Counted from the first letter of the stretch, positions 8,179 through 17,199 are shown. The stretch is 64,000 bases of DNA from an uncultured Eubacteriales bacterium (GCA_934546935.1 CAKTEH010000010.1:9694-73693); one strand, 5' to 3'. Notes: generated by a model not told the origin, from the letters alone. A program made the numbers and translations.

Positions 8179-8547
8179 TCATTCAATTTTTTCAAAGATG
8201 TGAAGGATATCTTCTTTTGAGAGGCCAAAAGAACGGTAATAGGCAAAGTCTTCCTGCATACGTGCCTGCACTAGCTCCCGCTTTTTCTTTTCCATTGCTT
8301 CCGGATGCAGGCTGGCGACAAAACAGCCGCGGCCGGTTACACTATAAATCAGACCAGCATGTTCCAACTCTTCCCAGGCTTTTTTCACTGTAATTACACT
8401 AATCCCCAATTCCCTGGATATACTCCGTATCGGTGGCAGGCAGAAATTGGCCGGAAATTTTCCCGTCAAGATCCCTGAACGTACAGATTCAAATAGCTGT
8501 TGATAAATCGGCATCTCCAATCCGGGATTAATCACAATATCGATCAT
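8179..8547 (-). CDS. GntR-family regulator, YtrA type
   Basis: 122 residues: an N-terminal GntR winged helix (PIYQQLFESVRSGILTGKF, then the helix-turn-helix around IRSISRELGISVITVKKAW) and a short C-terminal helical dimerisation tail instead of a large effector domain. That is the YtrA subfamily, which usually controls a neighbouring ABC exporter. It overlaps the permease gene by four bases (ATGA). Unusually it is the last gene of the operon rather than the first. It probably binds the palindrome at 10056-10086 and so regulates itself. Confidence 0.88.
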   Translation of the reverse strand: MIDIVINPGLEMPIYQQLFESVRSGILTGKFPANFCLPPIRSISRELGISVITVKKAWEELEHAGLIYSVTGRGCFVASLHPEAMEKKKRELVQARMQEDFAYYRSFGLSKEDILHIFEKIE

Positions 8548-9194
8548 AAATCGACCTTTTCAAAATATCCTGCTGCCCGGCGCGCGCCCCAAACGGCGGA
8601 AATCGCAAAAATCAGGATTCCCATACACAGCAGCGGAAGTTGTTTGACCTGCATCTCAACAGCGGAGCTGTCGAATATCGCAGCTGCCCCGGGAATCAAG
8701 TGAAGCAATACTTCTGCCATACCCATAAAAGTGAACATCAAGATACTTGCGATAAGAAAATACCGGCCTGCTTTATAGCCAGTTTTATAAAACGGTACGG
8801 CAAAGCTTAGATTGAATACGGTATACAGCATAAAGATCAGTCCGTAAAATCCAATACCGAGGTCTATGCCTGCCTGGTTTGTACCTGCAGGATTAATCCG
8901 GATCGAAAGAAAGGCAAAAGGGATAGAAATCAGGATCTGCATCAGTTCAATGCATATAATTGTCCAGAACCGGGCGTACACACAATCCCGTTTGCGGACA
9001 GGAAGCAGCACCGTAAATTCAATATCCCGTGTTTCCCGGCCGGTAAGAAAAATAAAGAAAATCCCGAGTGTTGTATAGTAGAACGCTACATAATACGGAT
9101 AAGAGGGGATCAAAAGCATCAACGCGCACAACAGAAAAATAAAGACCGTTGGATGCAGCGCCAATTTCCATTCTTTGTAAAGCAGCGCTTTCAT
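8544..9194 (-). CDS. ABC-2-type exporter membrane subunit
   Basis: A 216-residue protein with about six hydrophobic segments (first: residues 13-50). It follows an ABC ATPase with a four-base overlap and precedes the GntR gene with another. It is therefore almost certainly the permease of that exporter. Such small ABC-2 pairs under YtrA-type control are linked to lantibiotic or cell-envelope stress and to export of peptides or drugs, but the substrate is not evident here. It is shorter than most ABC-2 permeases and has no large extracellular domain. Confidence 0.8.
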   Translation of the reverse strand: MKALLYKEWKLALHPTVFIFLLCALMLLIPSYPYYVAFYYTTLGIFFIFLTGRETRDIEFTVLLPVRKRDCVYARFWTIICIELMQILISIPFAFLSIRINPAGTNQAGIDLGIGFYGLIFMLYTVFNLSFAVPFYKTGYKAGRYFLIASILMFTFMGMAEVLLHLIPGAAAIFDSSAVEMQVKQLPLLCMGILIFAISAVWGARRAAGYFEKVDL

Positions 9195-10039
9195 GCCAAT
9201 ACCTCCTTCTCGCGATAGACCATAATATCTTCAACAGATGCCGGAGCATTTGCCAGGTCCGGATACTGTAAAAGCTTTTCCGTCCTGATCAATCCGGTAA
9301 ATCCAAAGGCATTTTCCTTCCAGCCAACCAGCGCCGGCGCTGCATGGGAAAGCATCTGTTTTGTACCAGAAACCAGGCGATAGGATTCTTTTAATGAGAG
9401 AGTGTCGCTGTTTTCGATAATTTTGCCGTTTTGGATATAGGCAATATAATCCGCACAGTGATCTAGATCTGAAAGGATGTGGGTAGAAAAAAGGATACTG
9501 TGTTCCCCATCGGAAATCAAATCTCGGAAAATCTGCATCAGTTCATCTCGGGATACCGGATCCAGGCCTGAAGTCGGTTCATCTAAAATAAGAAGGCGCG
9601 CGTCATGCGACAATGCCAGGGCCAAGGCATATTTAACCTTCATCCCGGCAGAAAGCTGAGCAATTTTTTTATTTTCATCGAGTTCAAATTTTTTTGACAA
9701 CGTCCGGTATCGGGCATGATCCCACCTTGGATAAAAGCGGCGCGCTACCTCGGTAACAGTTGAAAGTTTTTTTCCACTATAATAGGGAAACCCACCGAAG
9801 ATTACGCCGATATTTTTCTTGCAGAAATTCTCATCACTGCGCATGTCCCGTCCCAGAATCCGGACTTCACCAGCATCGGCCTTTACAAAACCGAGCATAG
9901 ATTTTAGCGTCGTCGTCTTCCCTGCTCCGTTGCGTCCAATGAAACCGAGGATATATCCTTCTTCCAATGAAAAGCTTACCTGCTGTAAAGAAAACGCCGG
10001 ATAATGCTTTTCCAGCCCGCGGACAGATAGGAATTCCAA
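9191..10039 (-). CDS. ABC exporter ATPase subunit
   Basis: 282 residues with Walker A GRNGAGKTT near 36-44, the signature LSAGMKVKYALALALS near 130, Walker B LLILDEPTSGLDP, and an H-loop (FSTHILSDLD). The N-terminal 210 residues are the nucleotide-binding domain; the rest is a C-terminal extension as in CcmA-like ABC-2 ATPases. It starts at a TTG codon preceded by GGAGGTG; no ATG is available nearby. It is the first gene of the ATPase-permease-GntR operon. Confidence 0.92.
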   Translation of the reverse strand: MEFLSVRGLEKHYPAFSLQQVSFSLEEGYILGFIGRNGAGKTTTLKSMLGFVKADAGEVRILGRDMRSDENFCKKNIGVIFGGFPYYSGKKLSTVTEVARRFYPRWDHARYRTLSKKFELDENKKIAQLSAGMKVKYALALALSHDARLLILDEPTSGLDPVSRDELMQIFRDLISDGEHSILFSTHILSDLDHCADYIAYIQNGKIIENSDTLSLKESYRLVSGTKQMLSHAAPALVGWKENAFGFTGLIRTEKLLQYPDLANAPASVEDIMVYREKEVLA

Positions 10040-10055
10040 GATTCACACCTCCATA

Positions 10056-10103
10056 TTGTGATTATTGTATATATACAATATCACAACTTTTGAGTTTTGT
10101 CAA
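10056..10103 (-). promoter_or_regulatory. Promoter with overlapping palindromic operator of the ABC/GntR operon
   Basis: On the minus strand TTGACA (10098-10103) and TATTGT (10075-10080) are 17 bp apart. The -10 box sits inside a palindrome (10056-10086): a perfect 16-bp core ATTGTATATATACAAT flanked by TTGTGAT and ATCACAA. A dimeric GntR protein bound there would occlude RNA polymerase. The operon's own GntR is the obvious candidate. Confidence 0.8.
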
Positions 10104-10170
10104 TGCGCAGATGACACGTTTTCCGGTGCAAAATATTTGTCTGGGCAGCTTATGCTTTTCCTTCACTATA

Positions 10171-10208
10171 CAAAAAAACTGCCCGGGAATAAAACATATT
10201 CCCAGGCA
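10171..10208 (-). terminator. Terminator of the mrp gene
   Basis: Read on the minus strand, TGCC-GGGAATA arms (with one mismatch) form a stem with a short loop and are followed by a run of seven T. Confidence 0.8.
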
Positions 10209-10223
10209 AGTAAGCCGTAAATC

Positions 10224-11120
10224 TTATATTTTACAGAATGTCTCAATGGCATCCGCGACTGGCGTGAAGCTTTCATCTTCAATCAGTTCGATCATACCGG
10301 TATCGGCCAGGTGTGCGAATTCTGGATTAACCGGCAATTTCGCCAGGATGGGGATCTGCTCATTTTGCGCAATTTCCTCGATATGGCTTTCTCCAAAAAT
10401 TTTCAGCTCACGGCCGCAGTCGGGGCATTTGACATAGCTCATATTTTCGATAATGCCAATGATCGGGATATTCATCATCTGCGCCATGCGGACGGCTTTT
10501 TTGACGATCATAGATACCAGCTCCTGCGGCGATGTGACGACAATAATGCCGTCGACAGGCAGGGACTGGAAAATTGTCAGCGGTACGTCTCCGGTTCCGG
10601 GAGGCATATCGACAAACATATAGTCTACATCCTTCCAGTAACTCTGGCTCCAGAATTGCTGAACAAGGTTGGCGATCATGGGGCCGCGCCAGATAATTGG
10701 CTCAGAAGCGTCCTCAAGCAAAAGGTTGGCAGAGAGAATATCTGTCCCCATTTTGCTGCGCTGCGGCAGGATCATTTCGCCAGTGGAGCTGGCAAGCCCC
10801 GTTATGCCGAACATGTTCGGGATGGAAGGACCGGTAACATCGGCGTCAAGGATCGCGCTGTGGAACCCGCGCCGCTGCATGAAGACCGCGGAGAGCGCAC
10901 ACATCAGCGATTTGCCAACGCCGCCTTTACCGCTGACGATGCCAATTACCTTTTTTACTGAAGAAGCGGAATTCAGTTTAACAGACATATCGCCGCCGTT
11001 TTTGCTAGGACAGTCTGCGCCACAGGTAGAACAGTCGTGCGTGCACTCCTCCGGAACCTGCTGCTGTGCTTCCGGACAGGGCGTGGAGCAGGAGTCGCAA
11101 TCGTGATTACAGGTATCCAT
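10224..11120 (-). CDS. mrp: Mrp/NBP35-family Fe-S cluster carrier ATPase
   Basis: 298 residues. A P-loop of the deviant Walker A type, GKGGVGKS, is at 64-71, and the CPDC pair (Cys232, Cys235) that bridges a [4Fe-4S] cluster between two subunits is present. The N-terminal 40 residues carry two similar cysteine-rich stretches (CNHDCDSCSTPC and CTHDCSTCGADC), more cysteines than NBP35 proteins usually have. The family loads Fe-S clusters onto apoproteins in the cytosol. The ATG at 11120 follows AAAGGAG. It is monocistronic with its own promoter and terminator; nifSU lies 8 kb away. Confidence 0.92.
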   Translation of the reverse strand: MDTCNHDCDSCSTPCPEAQQQVPEECTHDCSTCGADCPSKNGGDMSVKLNSASSVKKVIGIVSGKGGVGKSLMCALSAVFMQRRGFHSAILDADVTGPSIPNMFGITGLASSTGEMILPQRSKMGTDILSANLLLEDASEPIIWRGPMIANLVQQFWSQSYWKDVDYMFVDMPPGTGDVPLTIFQSLPVDGIIVVTSPQELVSMIVKKAVRMAQMMNIPIIGIIENMSYVKCPDCGRELKIFGESHIEEIAQNEQIPILAKLPVNPEFAHLADTGMIELIEDESFTPVADAIETFCKI

Positions 11121-11153
11121 GGATAGAATCTCCTTTGTTTATTGCTGGAAAAT

Positions 11154-11182
11154 ATTGTATACCAATTAAGGGTAGATGTCAA
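11154..11182 (-). promoter_or_regulatory. Promoter of mrp
   Basis: TTGACA and TACAAT on the minus strand with 17-bp spacing, just upstream of the mrp ribosome site. Confidence 0.75.
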
Positions 11183-11285
11183 GCTGCCGGATAAAAAGGA
11201 AGAATACTATTATTTTTTTACTTTCTGCAGAATTTATGTATAAAAATTGGATTCAATTTGTCCCGGAACAGCACTTATTTGTGTA

Positions 11286-12734
11286 CTACAGTGTGATTTT
11301 CAGGCAGTTGACAAATTCACAAGGCATATTTGAGGGAAGCTGGACATTCAAGACGCCAAAGGGCTGTGAAAATTCGCATTTTCCGAAACCAAGCAGCTCG
11401 ACCGCAAGTACACGCTCAGTAAAGGAACGAAGCACCGCAACGCCGTTTTCCGGCTGGGCCATAACAAAAGCGTATACGGTATTTCCCTTTGCTGTGAAAC
11501 GGTAGTCTCCAGGCAGCCAGGCAACTTTTGTCTCCTTAAAACCTTCCGGATCTACGCGGCTGAGCCCTTCTCCCGCAGTCCGCCATGGCCTTGTGCCGTA
11601 AATTGCTTCGGCGTTGATGCTGAACCAGGCGCCAAGCTGCGAAAGGATAAATTCTGTTTCCTTGTCAATTGTTCCGTCCGGACGCTGAAGGACGTTTAAA
11701 AGCATATTGCCGTTTTTCGCGACGATATCCACCAGCATTTCGATGATATGCTTCGGTGTTTTAAAAACCTGGCGCACATCATAAAACCAGTTTCCAATAC
11801 AGGTGTCTGTGTGCCAGGGCTTGTCGGCAATTTCCGTAAGCTGGGATTTTTCTATATCCAGCGTTCCGATACTGTAGAATTCCGGTCGGCGGTCTTTTTG
11901 CAGATAGACGACCTGATCATCACCCTTCTCGGCGGCGGAGATATTGTAATAGTAGGAAAGGAACTCAAGCCCTTTTTCATAAAGCGGGTCTTCGGGCTGC
12001 GCTTCATGTATTTTTCCAAAAGGAAGGCCTCCGTCAGAATAGATGAGGTCCGGATGATACAAATCAACCATTTCCCGGCAGCAGTCGAGCCAGTACTGTT
12101 GGAATTTCTGATTTTTCGTATACCACCAATAATGGTTATTGGGGTCGTCCCCGCAATGCTCGTAATTATCATGATAGAAATCACGGTATGCCGGATCATT
12201 TCCGTCGTAAGGGACGCCGGCGTAGGGGCCGTAGCTGTCTGCGCCTTTGTTGACGCTCCACCAGGAAAAAGACGCGCCCAAATGCTCGCTTAAGCCGAAG
12301 GGCATATTGTACTTCTGCGCTGCTTTTTGCCAAAGCCCGCATATATCTTTGCGTGGGCCAAGATTGACTGAGTTAAAGCGGTTAATTTGAGATGCATAAT
12401 TGAAGAAATGGTCATGGTGTGACGCCTGCGCCATGAAGTAGCGTGCGCCTGATTTGTAATAAAGCTGCATCAGGCTGTCCGGGTCAAAATTCTCCGCATG
12501 CCAGAGCTTAACCAGATCTTTATAGCCAAATTCAGAAGGATGGCCATAATGACGAAGATGGTAGAGATATTGCGGGGAGCCTTGGATATACATATGACGG
12601 GCGTACCAGTCTCCATACATCGGTACGCATTGCGGGCCCCAATGGCTCCAGATTCCAAATTTAGCATTTCTAAACCATTCCGGGCATTGATACTGCCGTA
12701 AAGATGCGAAGTTCGGTTCAAAGTGTTTTGTCAT
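11286..12734 (-). CDS. Alpha-L-fucosidase, GH29
   Basis: 482 residues with the GH29 N-terminal signature (WFRNAKFGIWSHWGPQ, 20-35; ARYFMAQASHHDHF, 97-110) and the likely nucleophile Asp234 in LIYSDGG. GH29 enzymes remove L-fucose from glycans by a retaining mechanism. There is no signal peptide, so it probably works on imported oligosaccharides. The ATG at 12734 follows AAGGAG. It is the last gene of an operon with a Gfo/Idh/MocA dehydrogenase and a sugar isomerase, which suggests intracellular processing of one fucosylated or related glycoside. The exact sugar cannot be fixed from the sequence. Confidence 0.88.
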   Translation of the reverse strand: MTKHFEPNFASLRQYQCPEWFRNAKFGIWSHWGPQCVPMYGDWYARHMYIQGSPQYLYHLRHYGHPSEFGYKDLVKLWHAENFDPDSLMQLYYKSGARYFMAQASHHDHFFNYASQINRFNSVNLGPRKDICGLWQKAAQKYNMPFGLSEHLGASFSWWSVNKGADSYGPYAGVPYDGNDPAYRDFYHDNYEHCGDDPNNHYWWYTKNQKFQQYWLDCCREMVDLYHPDLIYSDGGLPFGKIHEAQPEDPLYEKGLEFLSYYYNISAAEKGDDQVVYLQKDRRPEFYSIGTLDIEKSQLTEIADKPWHTDTCIGNWFYDVRQVFKTPKHIIEMLVDIVAKNGNMLLNVLQRPDGTIDKETEFILSQLGAWFSINAEAIYGTRPWRTAGEGLSRVDPEGFKETKVAWLPGDYRFTAKGNTVYAFVMAQPENGVAVLRSFTERVLAVELLGFGKCEFSQPFGVLNVQLPSNMPCEFVNCLKITL

Positions 12735-12752
12735 AACGCAGCGCTCCTTCTT

Positions 12753-13892
12753 TTATTTTTCCAAAGCAGACAGGTCGAAGGGATAGCGGGAAGTGTCCGT
12801 CAGCTTTTTTAATTCCCGGTAAAACAATTCGTCGTCAAATGGAATTTCCACCATGCGGCCAAGCCAGGCGGACAGGTACATGGCGTTGGAAAGGGTGAGT
12901 TCATTCAAGCCTTCTTCTCCGTGCGCAATGAGCGGTTCCCCACGCAGCAGATGGGCTGCAAAGGCATTGAGTACCCCGGCATGCTGTTCATTTTTTCCGT
13001 CTGTTTGCACTTCTGTAACCGTCAGCTCCGGATGTGCGAAGGGAACGGTACTGCTTTTGGAGAAATCCTGCTCTGAAACCGGGGATTTCCACATCATGAG
13101 TTTCCCGTTTTCGCTGACAAGCTTTCCACAGTCAAAGTCGATTTCGAAGCGGTTTGTACCTGCAATATCGCCGGTAGTCGTTACAAAGGTGCCGGTTGCA
13201 CCGTTGGCGTATTCGACGTAAGCCGTGACTTCATCTTCTACCTCAATATTATGCCATTTCCCAATCCCCATGCGTGCATAAACCCGTACCGGCATTCCGC
13301 AGATCCACTGCCAGTAATCCAGATTATGCGGGCACTGGTTCAGCAATACGCCGCCGCCTTCCCCGCCCCAACTTGCGCGCCAGAGCCCGGAGTCATAATA
13401 AGCCTGGTTGCGGTACCAGTCGGTGATGATTACATTAGAACGGCGGATTGCGCCAAGTTCACCGGACTGGACGATTTCCCGCATTTTCCGGTAAATGCAG
13501 TTGGTACGCTGGTTAAACATCAAGGCATATACGGCTTTTGATTTTGCAGCGGCTTCGTTCATGCGCTTGACCTGCCGCGTATATACGCCCGCAGGTTTTT
13601 CACAAATGGTATGAATATTGCGTGCAAGCGCTGCAACAACATATTTTTCGTGGAAATAATGCGGGATGGCGACAAGTACGGCGTCGATTTTTCCGGAATC
13701 CAGCATCTGTTCCGCGTCATTGAACAATGCAATGTCCGCAGGATAATTCTGTTTTGCAAACTCAAGTTTTTCTGGATCGCAGTCTGCCAGAGCGCTTAGC
13801 TCTATTTCCGGGCATTTGCCCCCGAGGATATTTTGGATATGGGTTTTTCCAATATTCCCGATTCCGATGATTCCGAGTCTGATTTTTTCCAT
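12753..13892 (-). CDS. Gfo/Idh/MocA-family sugar dehydrogenase
   Basis: 379 residues: an N-terminal Rossmann domain with GIGNIG (10-15), the family's EKP motif at 98-100, and a C-terminal alpha/beta domain that begins near residue 130. These enzymes oxidise or epimerise sugars and cyclitols with NAD(P). It lies between the isomerase-like gene and the GH29 gene with small gaps (12 and 18 bp), in one transcript. A related pair of oxidoreductase and TIM-barrel isomerase is common in gut glycoside-use operons. Substrate unknown. Confidence 0.88.
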   Translation of the reverse strand: MEKIRLGIIGIGNIGKTHIQNILGGKCPEIELSALADCDPEKLEFAKQNYPADIALFNDAEQMLDSGKIDAVLVAIPHYFHEKYVVAALARNIHTICEKPAGVYTRQVKRMNEAAAKSKAVYALMFNQRTNCIYRKMREIVQSGELGAIRRSNVIITDWYRNQAYYDSGLWRASWGGEGGGVLLNQCPHNLDYWQWICGMPVRVYARMGIGKWHNIEVEDEVTAYVEYANGATGTFVTTTGDIAGTNRFEIDFDCGKLVSENGKLMMWKSPVSEQDFSKSSTVPFAHPELTVTEVQTDGKNEQHAGVLNAFAAHLLRGEPLIAHGEEGLNELTLSNAMYLSAWLGRMVEIPFDDELFYRELKKLTDTSRYPFDLSALEK

Positions 13893-13904
13893 ATGCAGCC
13901 TCCT

Positions 13905-14672
13905 TTATTTTAATCCCATTGCACGCAAATTGCGGTAGCTTGTTTTCAGGCATGCAAAGGGATCCTCTCCATAGCAGTCGTCCTGTTCAACCAGAAGGTA
14001 TTCAGTTCCGGCATCCTGTGCGGCGGCCAGGATTGCGCTGAAGTTCATATTTCCTTCGCCTACCGCCGCCATACGCGCGCCTTTCAGTCCATCTCCCAAT
14101 ACAAAGGACATATCTTTTAGATGGATATTGCGTACACGGCCGGAAAGTTTGCGCAGCCACGCTGCAGCGTCCGCGCCGCCGGCCTGCGCCCAATAAGTAT
14201 CAAAAGTAATTGCCAGCTCGCGCGGGGTGAAATCCTGCAGGATACGGTCAAAAAAGAGCTCATGCTCCCGGCCTGTGCGCGCGAATTCTATGTTATGGTT
14301 GTGGTATGCAAGCTGTAAACCGGCCTGTGCAATCTCTTTTGCCACCGGTTTGAATGTGCAGACAAATTCGTCGTAGGCTTCCATCCCACCTGGGACCATT
14401 CCAATGCCAATAAAGCTGCATTCAAAAGTCCGGTGCGCCTGTATGACCTGCTGAGTCTGCTGTGCAATTCGGGCAGGGCTTGTATGTGTGAGGATACAGC
14501 GTAGCCCGGTTTCCTGGAGCCGGTCGTGAAGCCATTCCGGTTCAAAATCACAGGCTCCGGAGACCTGGACAGTGGTATAGCCGATGTCCGCCACTTTTTT
14601 TAGGGTTTCAGAAAAATCTTCAAGCGTTTGTGTGTGTGCTCTGACAGTATAAAGTTGTGCGCCGAGTATCAT
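13905..14672 (-). CDS. Sugar phosphate isomerase/epimerase-like TIM barrel protein
   Basis: 255 residues of the xylose isomerase-like TIM-barrel family (AP endonuclease 2 superfamily). The start MILGAQLYTVR and segments such as LAYHNHNIEF and FDTYWAQAGG are typical; the histidine and acidic residues bind a divalent metal. I chose the ATG at 14672, after AGGAGGAAGAAAGGA; a longer frame to 14729 would begin upstream of the promoter -10. It is the first gene of the operon with the dehydrogenase and GH29 fucosidase and probably isomerises or dehydrates the oxidised sugar. Confidence 0.82.
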   Translation of the reverse strand: MILGAQLYTVRAHTQTLEDFSETLKKVADIGYTTVQVSGACDFEPEWLHDRLQETGLRCILTHTSPARIAQQTQQVIQAHRTFECSFIGIGMVPGGMEAYDEFVCTFKPVAKEIAQAGLQLAYHNHNIEFARTGREHELFFDRILQDFTPRELAITFDTYWAQAGGADAAAWLRKLSGRVRNIHLKDMSFVLGDGLKGARMAAVGEGNMNFSAILAAAQDAGTEYLLVEQDDCYGEDPFACLKTSYRNLRAMGLK

Positions 14673-14690
14673 GAATCCTTTCTTCCTCCT

Positions 14691-14719
14691 ATTATAGAAA
14701 AAGCATTTTATTTTTTCAA
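14691..14719 (-). promoter_or_regulatory. Promoter of the isomerase-dehydrogenase-fucosidase operon
   Basis: TTGAAA and TATAAT on the minus strand with 17-bp spacing. The -10 box touches the AGGAGG sequence, so the transcript leader should be only about 12 nt long. Confidence 0.7.
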
Positions 14720-14749
14720 GATGAACCATTTGAATTTAGGAAGTTTTTG

Positions 14750-14795
14750 AAAAAGCGGCAAAAATATACAAAGCACATGTACATTTCTGCCGCTT
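14750..14795 (-). terminator. Terminator of uxaC
   Basis: On the minus strand AAGCGGCA and TGCCGCTT form a stem around a long loop and are followed by TTTTTC. Confidence 0.75.
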
Positions 14796-14810
14796 GGACA
14801 TTGTATGGGA

Positions 14811-16169
14811 TTAATCAAGCATGGTTTTTTTCACGTTGCCATAGCAAACCGATTCAACCAGCCTTTGTGCTGTTTCAAAGGGATACTCATCCGCTTCTAC
14901 CCAGGCACCGACCAACTCACAGAAGATCCGCCGGAAATAGTCATGGCGCGGATAGGAAAAGAAACTGCGGCTATCGGTAAGCATGCCGAGGAAGGATCCA
15001 ATATATCCGGTTTCTGCAATTGTCTCGCAGACTTCGCGGATGCCGCGTTTATGGTCAAGCATCCACCATGCCGCTCCCACGATCACATTGCGGAAACAGC
15101 CTGCGATTCCCGACATGAGCGCAGTCAGTGCGGGGTTCATTGCGTAAAGAATTGTTTTTGGCAGGCCACCGGCCAATTCAATGGCGTCAAGCAGGCGGAT
15201 CATGTCCTTGGGATTGATTTGTCCCATTGTGTCGCCGCCGACGTCCGGGCCCAGGCTGCGCAGGAGCTTTGTATTGGCATTACGGATCGTTGCAACGTGC
15301 AGCTGCATGACGAGGCTGCGGGCTGCATATTCACGGCCAAGGAAAACATACATATTTCCAAGGAAAGCGTGGAACGCCGCAGTGTCCACCGTTTCTCCCG
15401 TCATTGCGGCAGCAAATGCTGCTTCGGCTTCTTGGTCGGTTCCGATCCTGTCCGGGAAAGCTTCAAGCCCGATATCAGTAATCCGGCAGCCGTGCGCCTT
15501 GAAAAAGTCCAGCCGGGCACACAGCGCTGTTTTAAGTTGTGCAACAGTGTGGATCTGAATGCCTGAGGCTGTGGAAAGACGGGCGATATATTCGCGGTAG
15601 CCAGACGCCCGCAGATTCATAGCGGCATCCGGACGGAAGGTAGGCGCCACGCGGGTTTCCATTTTGGGATCCTCTTCCAGCGCGATGTGGTATTCCAGCG
15701 TATCAGCGGGATCGTCGGTTGTAGCGACATATTCCACATTCAGCTTTTTCATGACTTTGCGGGGGCTTAACTGCTCTTTTTCAATGATTTCGTTGCACGC
15801 AGTCCAGATACGTTCCGCGCTGCTGCGGTCTAGCAGCTCCGTTATACCGAAAAAGGCGTCAAGCTCCATACGCGTCCACTGTGCCACGGGATTTCCGGCG
15901 GCCAGTTCCAGCGCCTGTGCGTATGCCAAAAATTTGTCATGCCAAGAGGCGGATCCAGTGACAAGGGATTCGTCAATTCCTGCCGCCCGCATAACGCGCC
16001 ATTTATAGTGGTCCCCGCCAAGCATGACCTGTCCGACATTGGTAAAGGGTTTATCCTCATAGATTTCCTTTGGAGAAAGATGACAGTGGTAATCAATAAT
16101 CGGCAGGTCCCGGACCTGGCGGTACAGCATTCTGCCTGTTTCATTTGCAATCATATAGCTGTCCTTCAT
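14811..16169 (-). CDS. uxaC: Uronate isomerase (glucuronate/galacturonate isomerase)
   Basis: 452 residues, close to the UxaC norm. The N-terminal metal-binding motif DYHCHLSP (His28, His30) and GGDHYKWRVMRAAGI near 52-66 are hallmarks of this amidohydrolase-fold family. It converts D-glucuronate to D-fructuronate, or galacturonate to tagaturonate. It feeds the kdgA-kdgK-uxuB genes 7 kb away, yet has its own promoter and terminator. The ATG at 16169 has only a moderate AAGGATGG site; a second ATG at 16154 is possible. Confidence 0.93.
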   Translation of the reverse strand: MKDSYMIANETGRMLYRQVRDLPIIDYHCHLSPKEIYEDKPFTNVGQVMLGGDHYKWRVMRAAGIDESLVTGSASWHDKFLAYAQALELAAGNPVAQWTRMELDAFFGITELLDRSSAERIWTACNEIIEKEQLSPRKVMKKLNVEYVATTDDPADTLEYHIALEEDPKMETRVAPTFRPDAAMNLRASGYREYIARLSTASGIQIHTVAQLKTALCARLDFFKAHGCRITDIGLEAFPDRIGTDQEAEAAFAAAMTGETVDTAAFHAFLGNMYVFLGREYAARSLVMQLHVATIRNANTKLLRSLGPDVGGDTMGQINPKDMIRLLDAIELAGGLPKTILYAMNPALTALMSGIAGCFRNVIVGAAWWMLDHKRGIREVCETIAETGYIGSFLGMLTDSRSFFSYPRHDYFRRIFCELVGAWVEADEYPFETAQRLVESVCYGNVKKTMLD

Positions 16170-16201
16170 TCGTATACACCATCCTTGAATTTGGTATCCC
16201 T

Positions 16202-16230
16202 ATTTTAGCATATTTTCCCTGGGGATTCAA
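16202..16230 (-). promoter_or_regulatory. Promoter of uxaC
   Basis: TTGAAT and TAAAAT on the minus strand, 17 bp apart, 33 bp before the start codon. No clear operator palindrome was seen. Confidence 0.65.
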
Positions 16231-16315
16231 TTGCCCCGAATGATTTTCCCCTATTCAAGAGGAAAAAAGCGTGTTACAATAGGGGCTGTACAAAATATTC
16301 TGTCAGGAGGTTCCT

Positions 16316-17155
16316 ATGAACCCGGAACTTTTAAATGCGCTGAAGCCGAAAATCCATGAGGTCGGGATTAAACATGGCGTTGTCAACCGCGTGAAAAATC
16401 TGATTGCAAATACAAAGCCCAATCCGGAAAAGTTGTTTGTGATTGAAGGGATCTGGGCGCATAACAAAGCGGAAATAACCGGTCTCCCGGTTGTCAGCTT
16501 CCTGATCTGTCCAGAATACATTTATACGCCGGAATCGGAGGCGCTTGTTATGCGTTTTGCGGAAAAGGTCGACTGTATTTATATCGTTTCAGCCAAAACT
16601 TTTGACAGGCTCAGCGAACGAGATAAACCTGATGGGCTTTTATCAATCTGTCGTTTCCCGGTGAGGCGGCCAGAGGATATTGTCCTGCCGGAGCGGGCGG
16701 GTGTAGTTGTGTTGGACGGGCTGGAGATCCCGGGGAATATCGGGACGATTATACGAACCTGCGACGGTGCGGCAATTGACGCGATCCTTGTATGCAATCG
16801 CAGGGCCCGCCTTTCGCATCCAAAGGTTATCAAAGGCAGTATGGGCGCGGCGTTCCGGATCCCAATTGTGGAATTTGAAACCGGTGTGGACTGCGCTGCC
16901 TGGCTCAGGGAGAATGGGTTTTCTATCTATCTTGCCGATACGCGCGCGCAAAAGACCTACTATGAATATACATATTCCGGACGAAGCGCGCTGATTATGG
17001 GAAGCGAGCGTTATGGGATTCATAAAGAGTGGTATCAGAATGATCCCAATATGCTGATGATCCCGATGCTTGGTATATGCGATTCGCTCAATGTCGGCGT
17101 TGCGGCTTCAATTTTAATTTATGAGATGAGTTTAAAAATCAAGGGTATGAAATAA
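16316..17155 (+). CDS. TrmH/SpoU-family RNA 2'-O-methyltransferase
   Basis: 279 residues. The C-terminal SPOUT domain shows the three knot motifs: LDGLEIPGNIGTIIRTCDGA near 133-152 with the conserved Asn and Arg, IMGSERYGI, and DSLNVGVAASILIYE. The N-terminal 110 residues form an L30e-like substrate-binding part. Members methylate ribose in 23S rRNA or tRNA with S-adenosylmethionine. The target is not predictable, and the N-terminal domain is only loosely similar to RlmB. The ATG at 16316 follows CAGGAGGTT. It is transcribed divergently from uxaC. Confidence 0.88.
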   Translation: MNPELLNALKPKIHEVGIKHGVVNRVKNLIANTKPNPEKLFVIEGIWAHNKAEITGLPVVSFLICPEYIYTPESEALVMRFAEKVDCIYIVSAKTFDRLSERDKPDGLLSICRFPVRRPEDIVLPERAGVVVLDGLEIPGNIGTIIRTCDGAAIDAILVCNRRARLSHPKVIKGSMGAAFRIPIVEFETGVDCAAWLRENGFSIYLADTRAQKTYYEYTYSGRSALIMGSERYGIHKEWYQNDPNMLMIPMLGICDSLNVGVAASILIYEMSLKIKGMK

Positions 17156-17159
17156 ATTG

Positions 17160-17199
17160 TAAAAGCGCTGGAAAAACAGGTTGTTTTCCATGGCTTTTT
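17160..17199 (+). terminator. Terminator of the TrmH-family gene
   Basis: AAAAGC-TGGAAAA pairs with TTTTCCA-GCTTTT around CAGGTTG, with a 2x2 mismatch in the stem; T-rich sequence follows. Confidence 0.65.
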
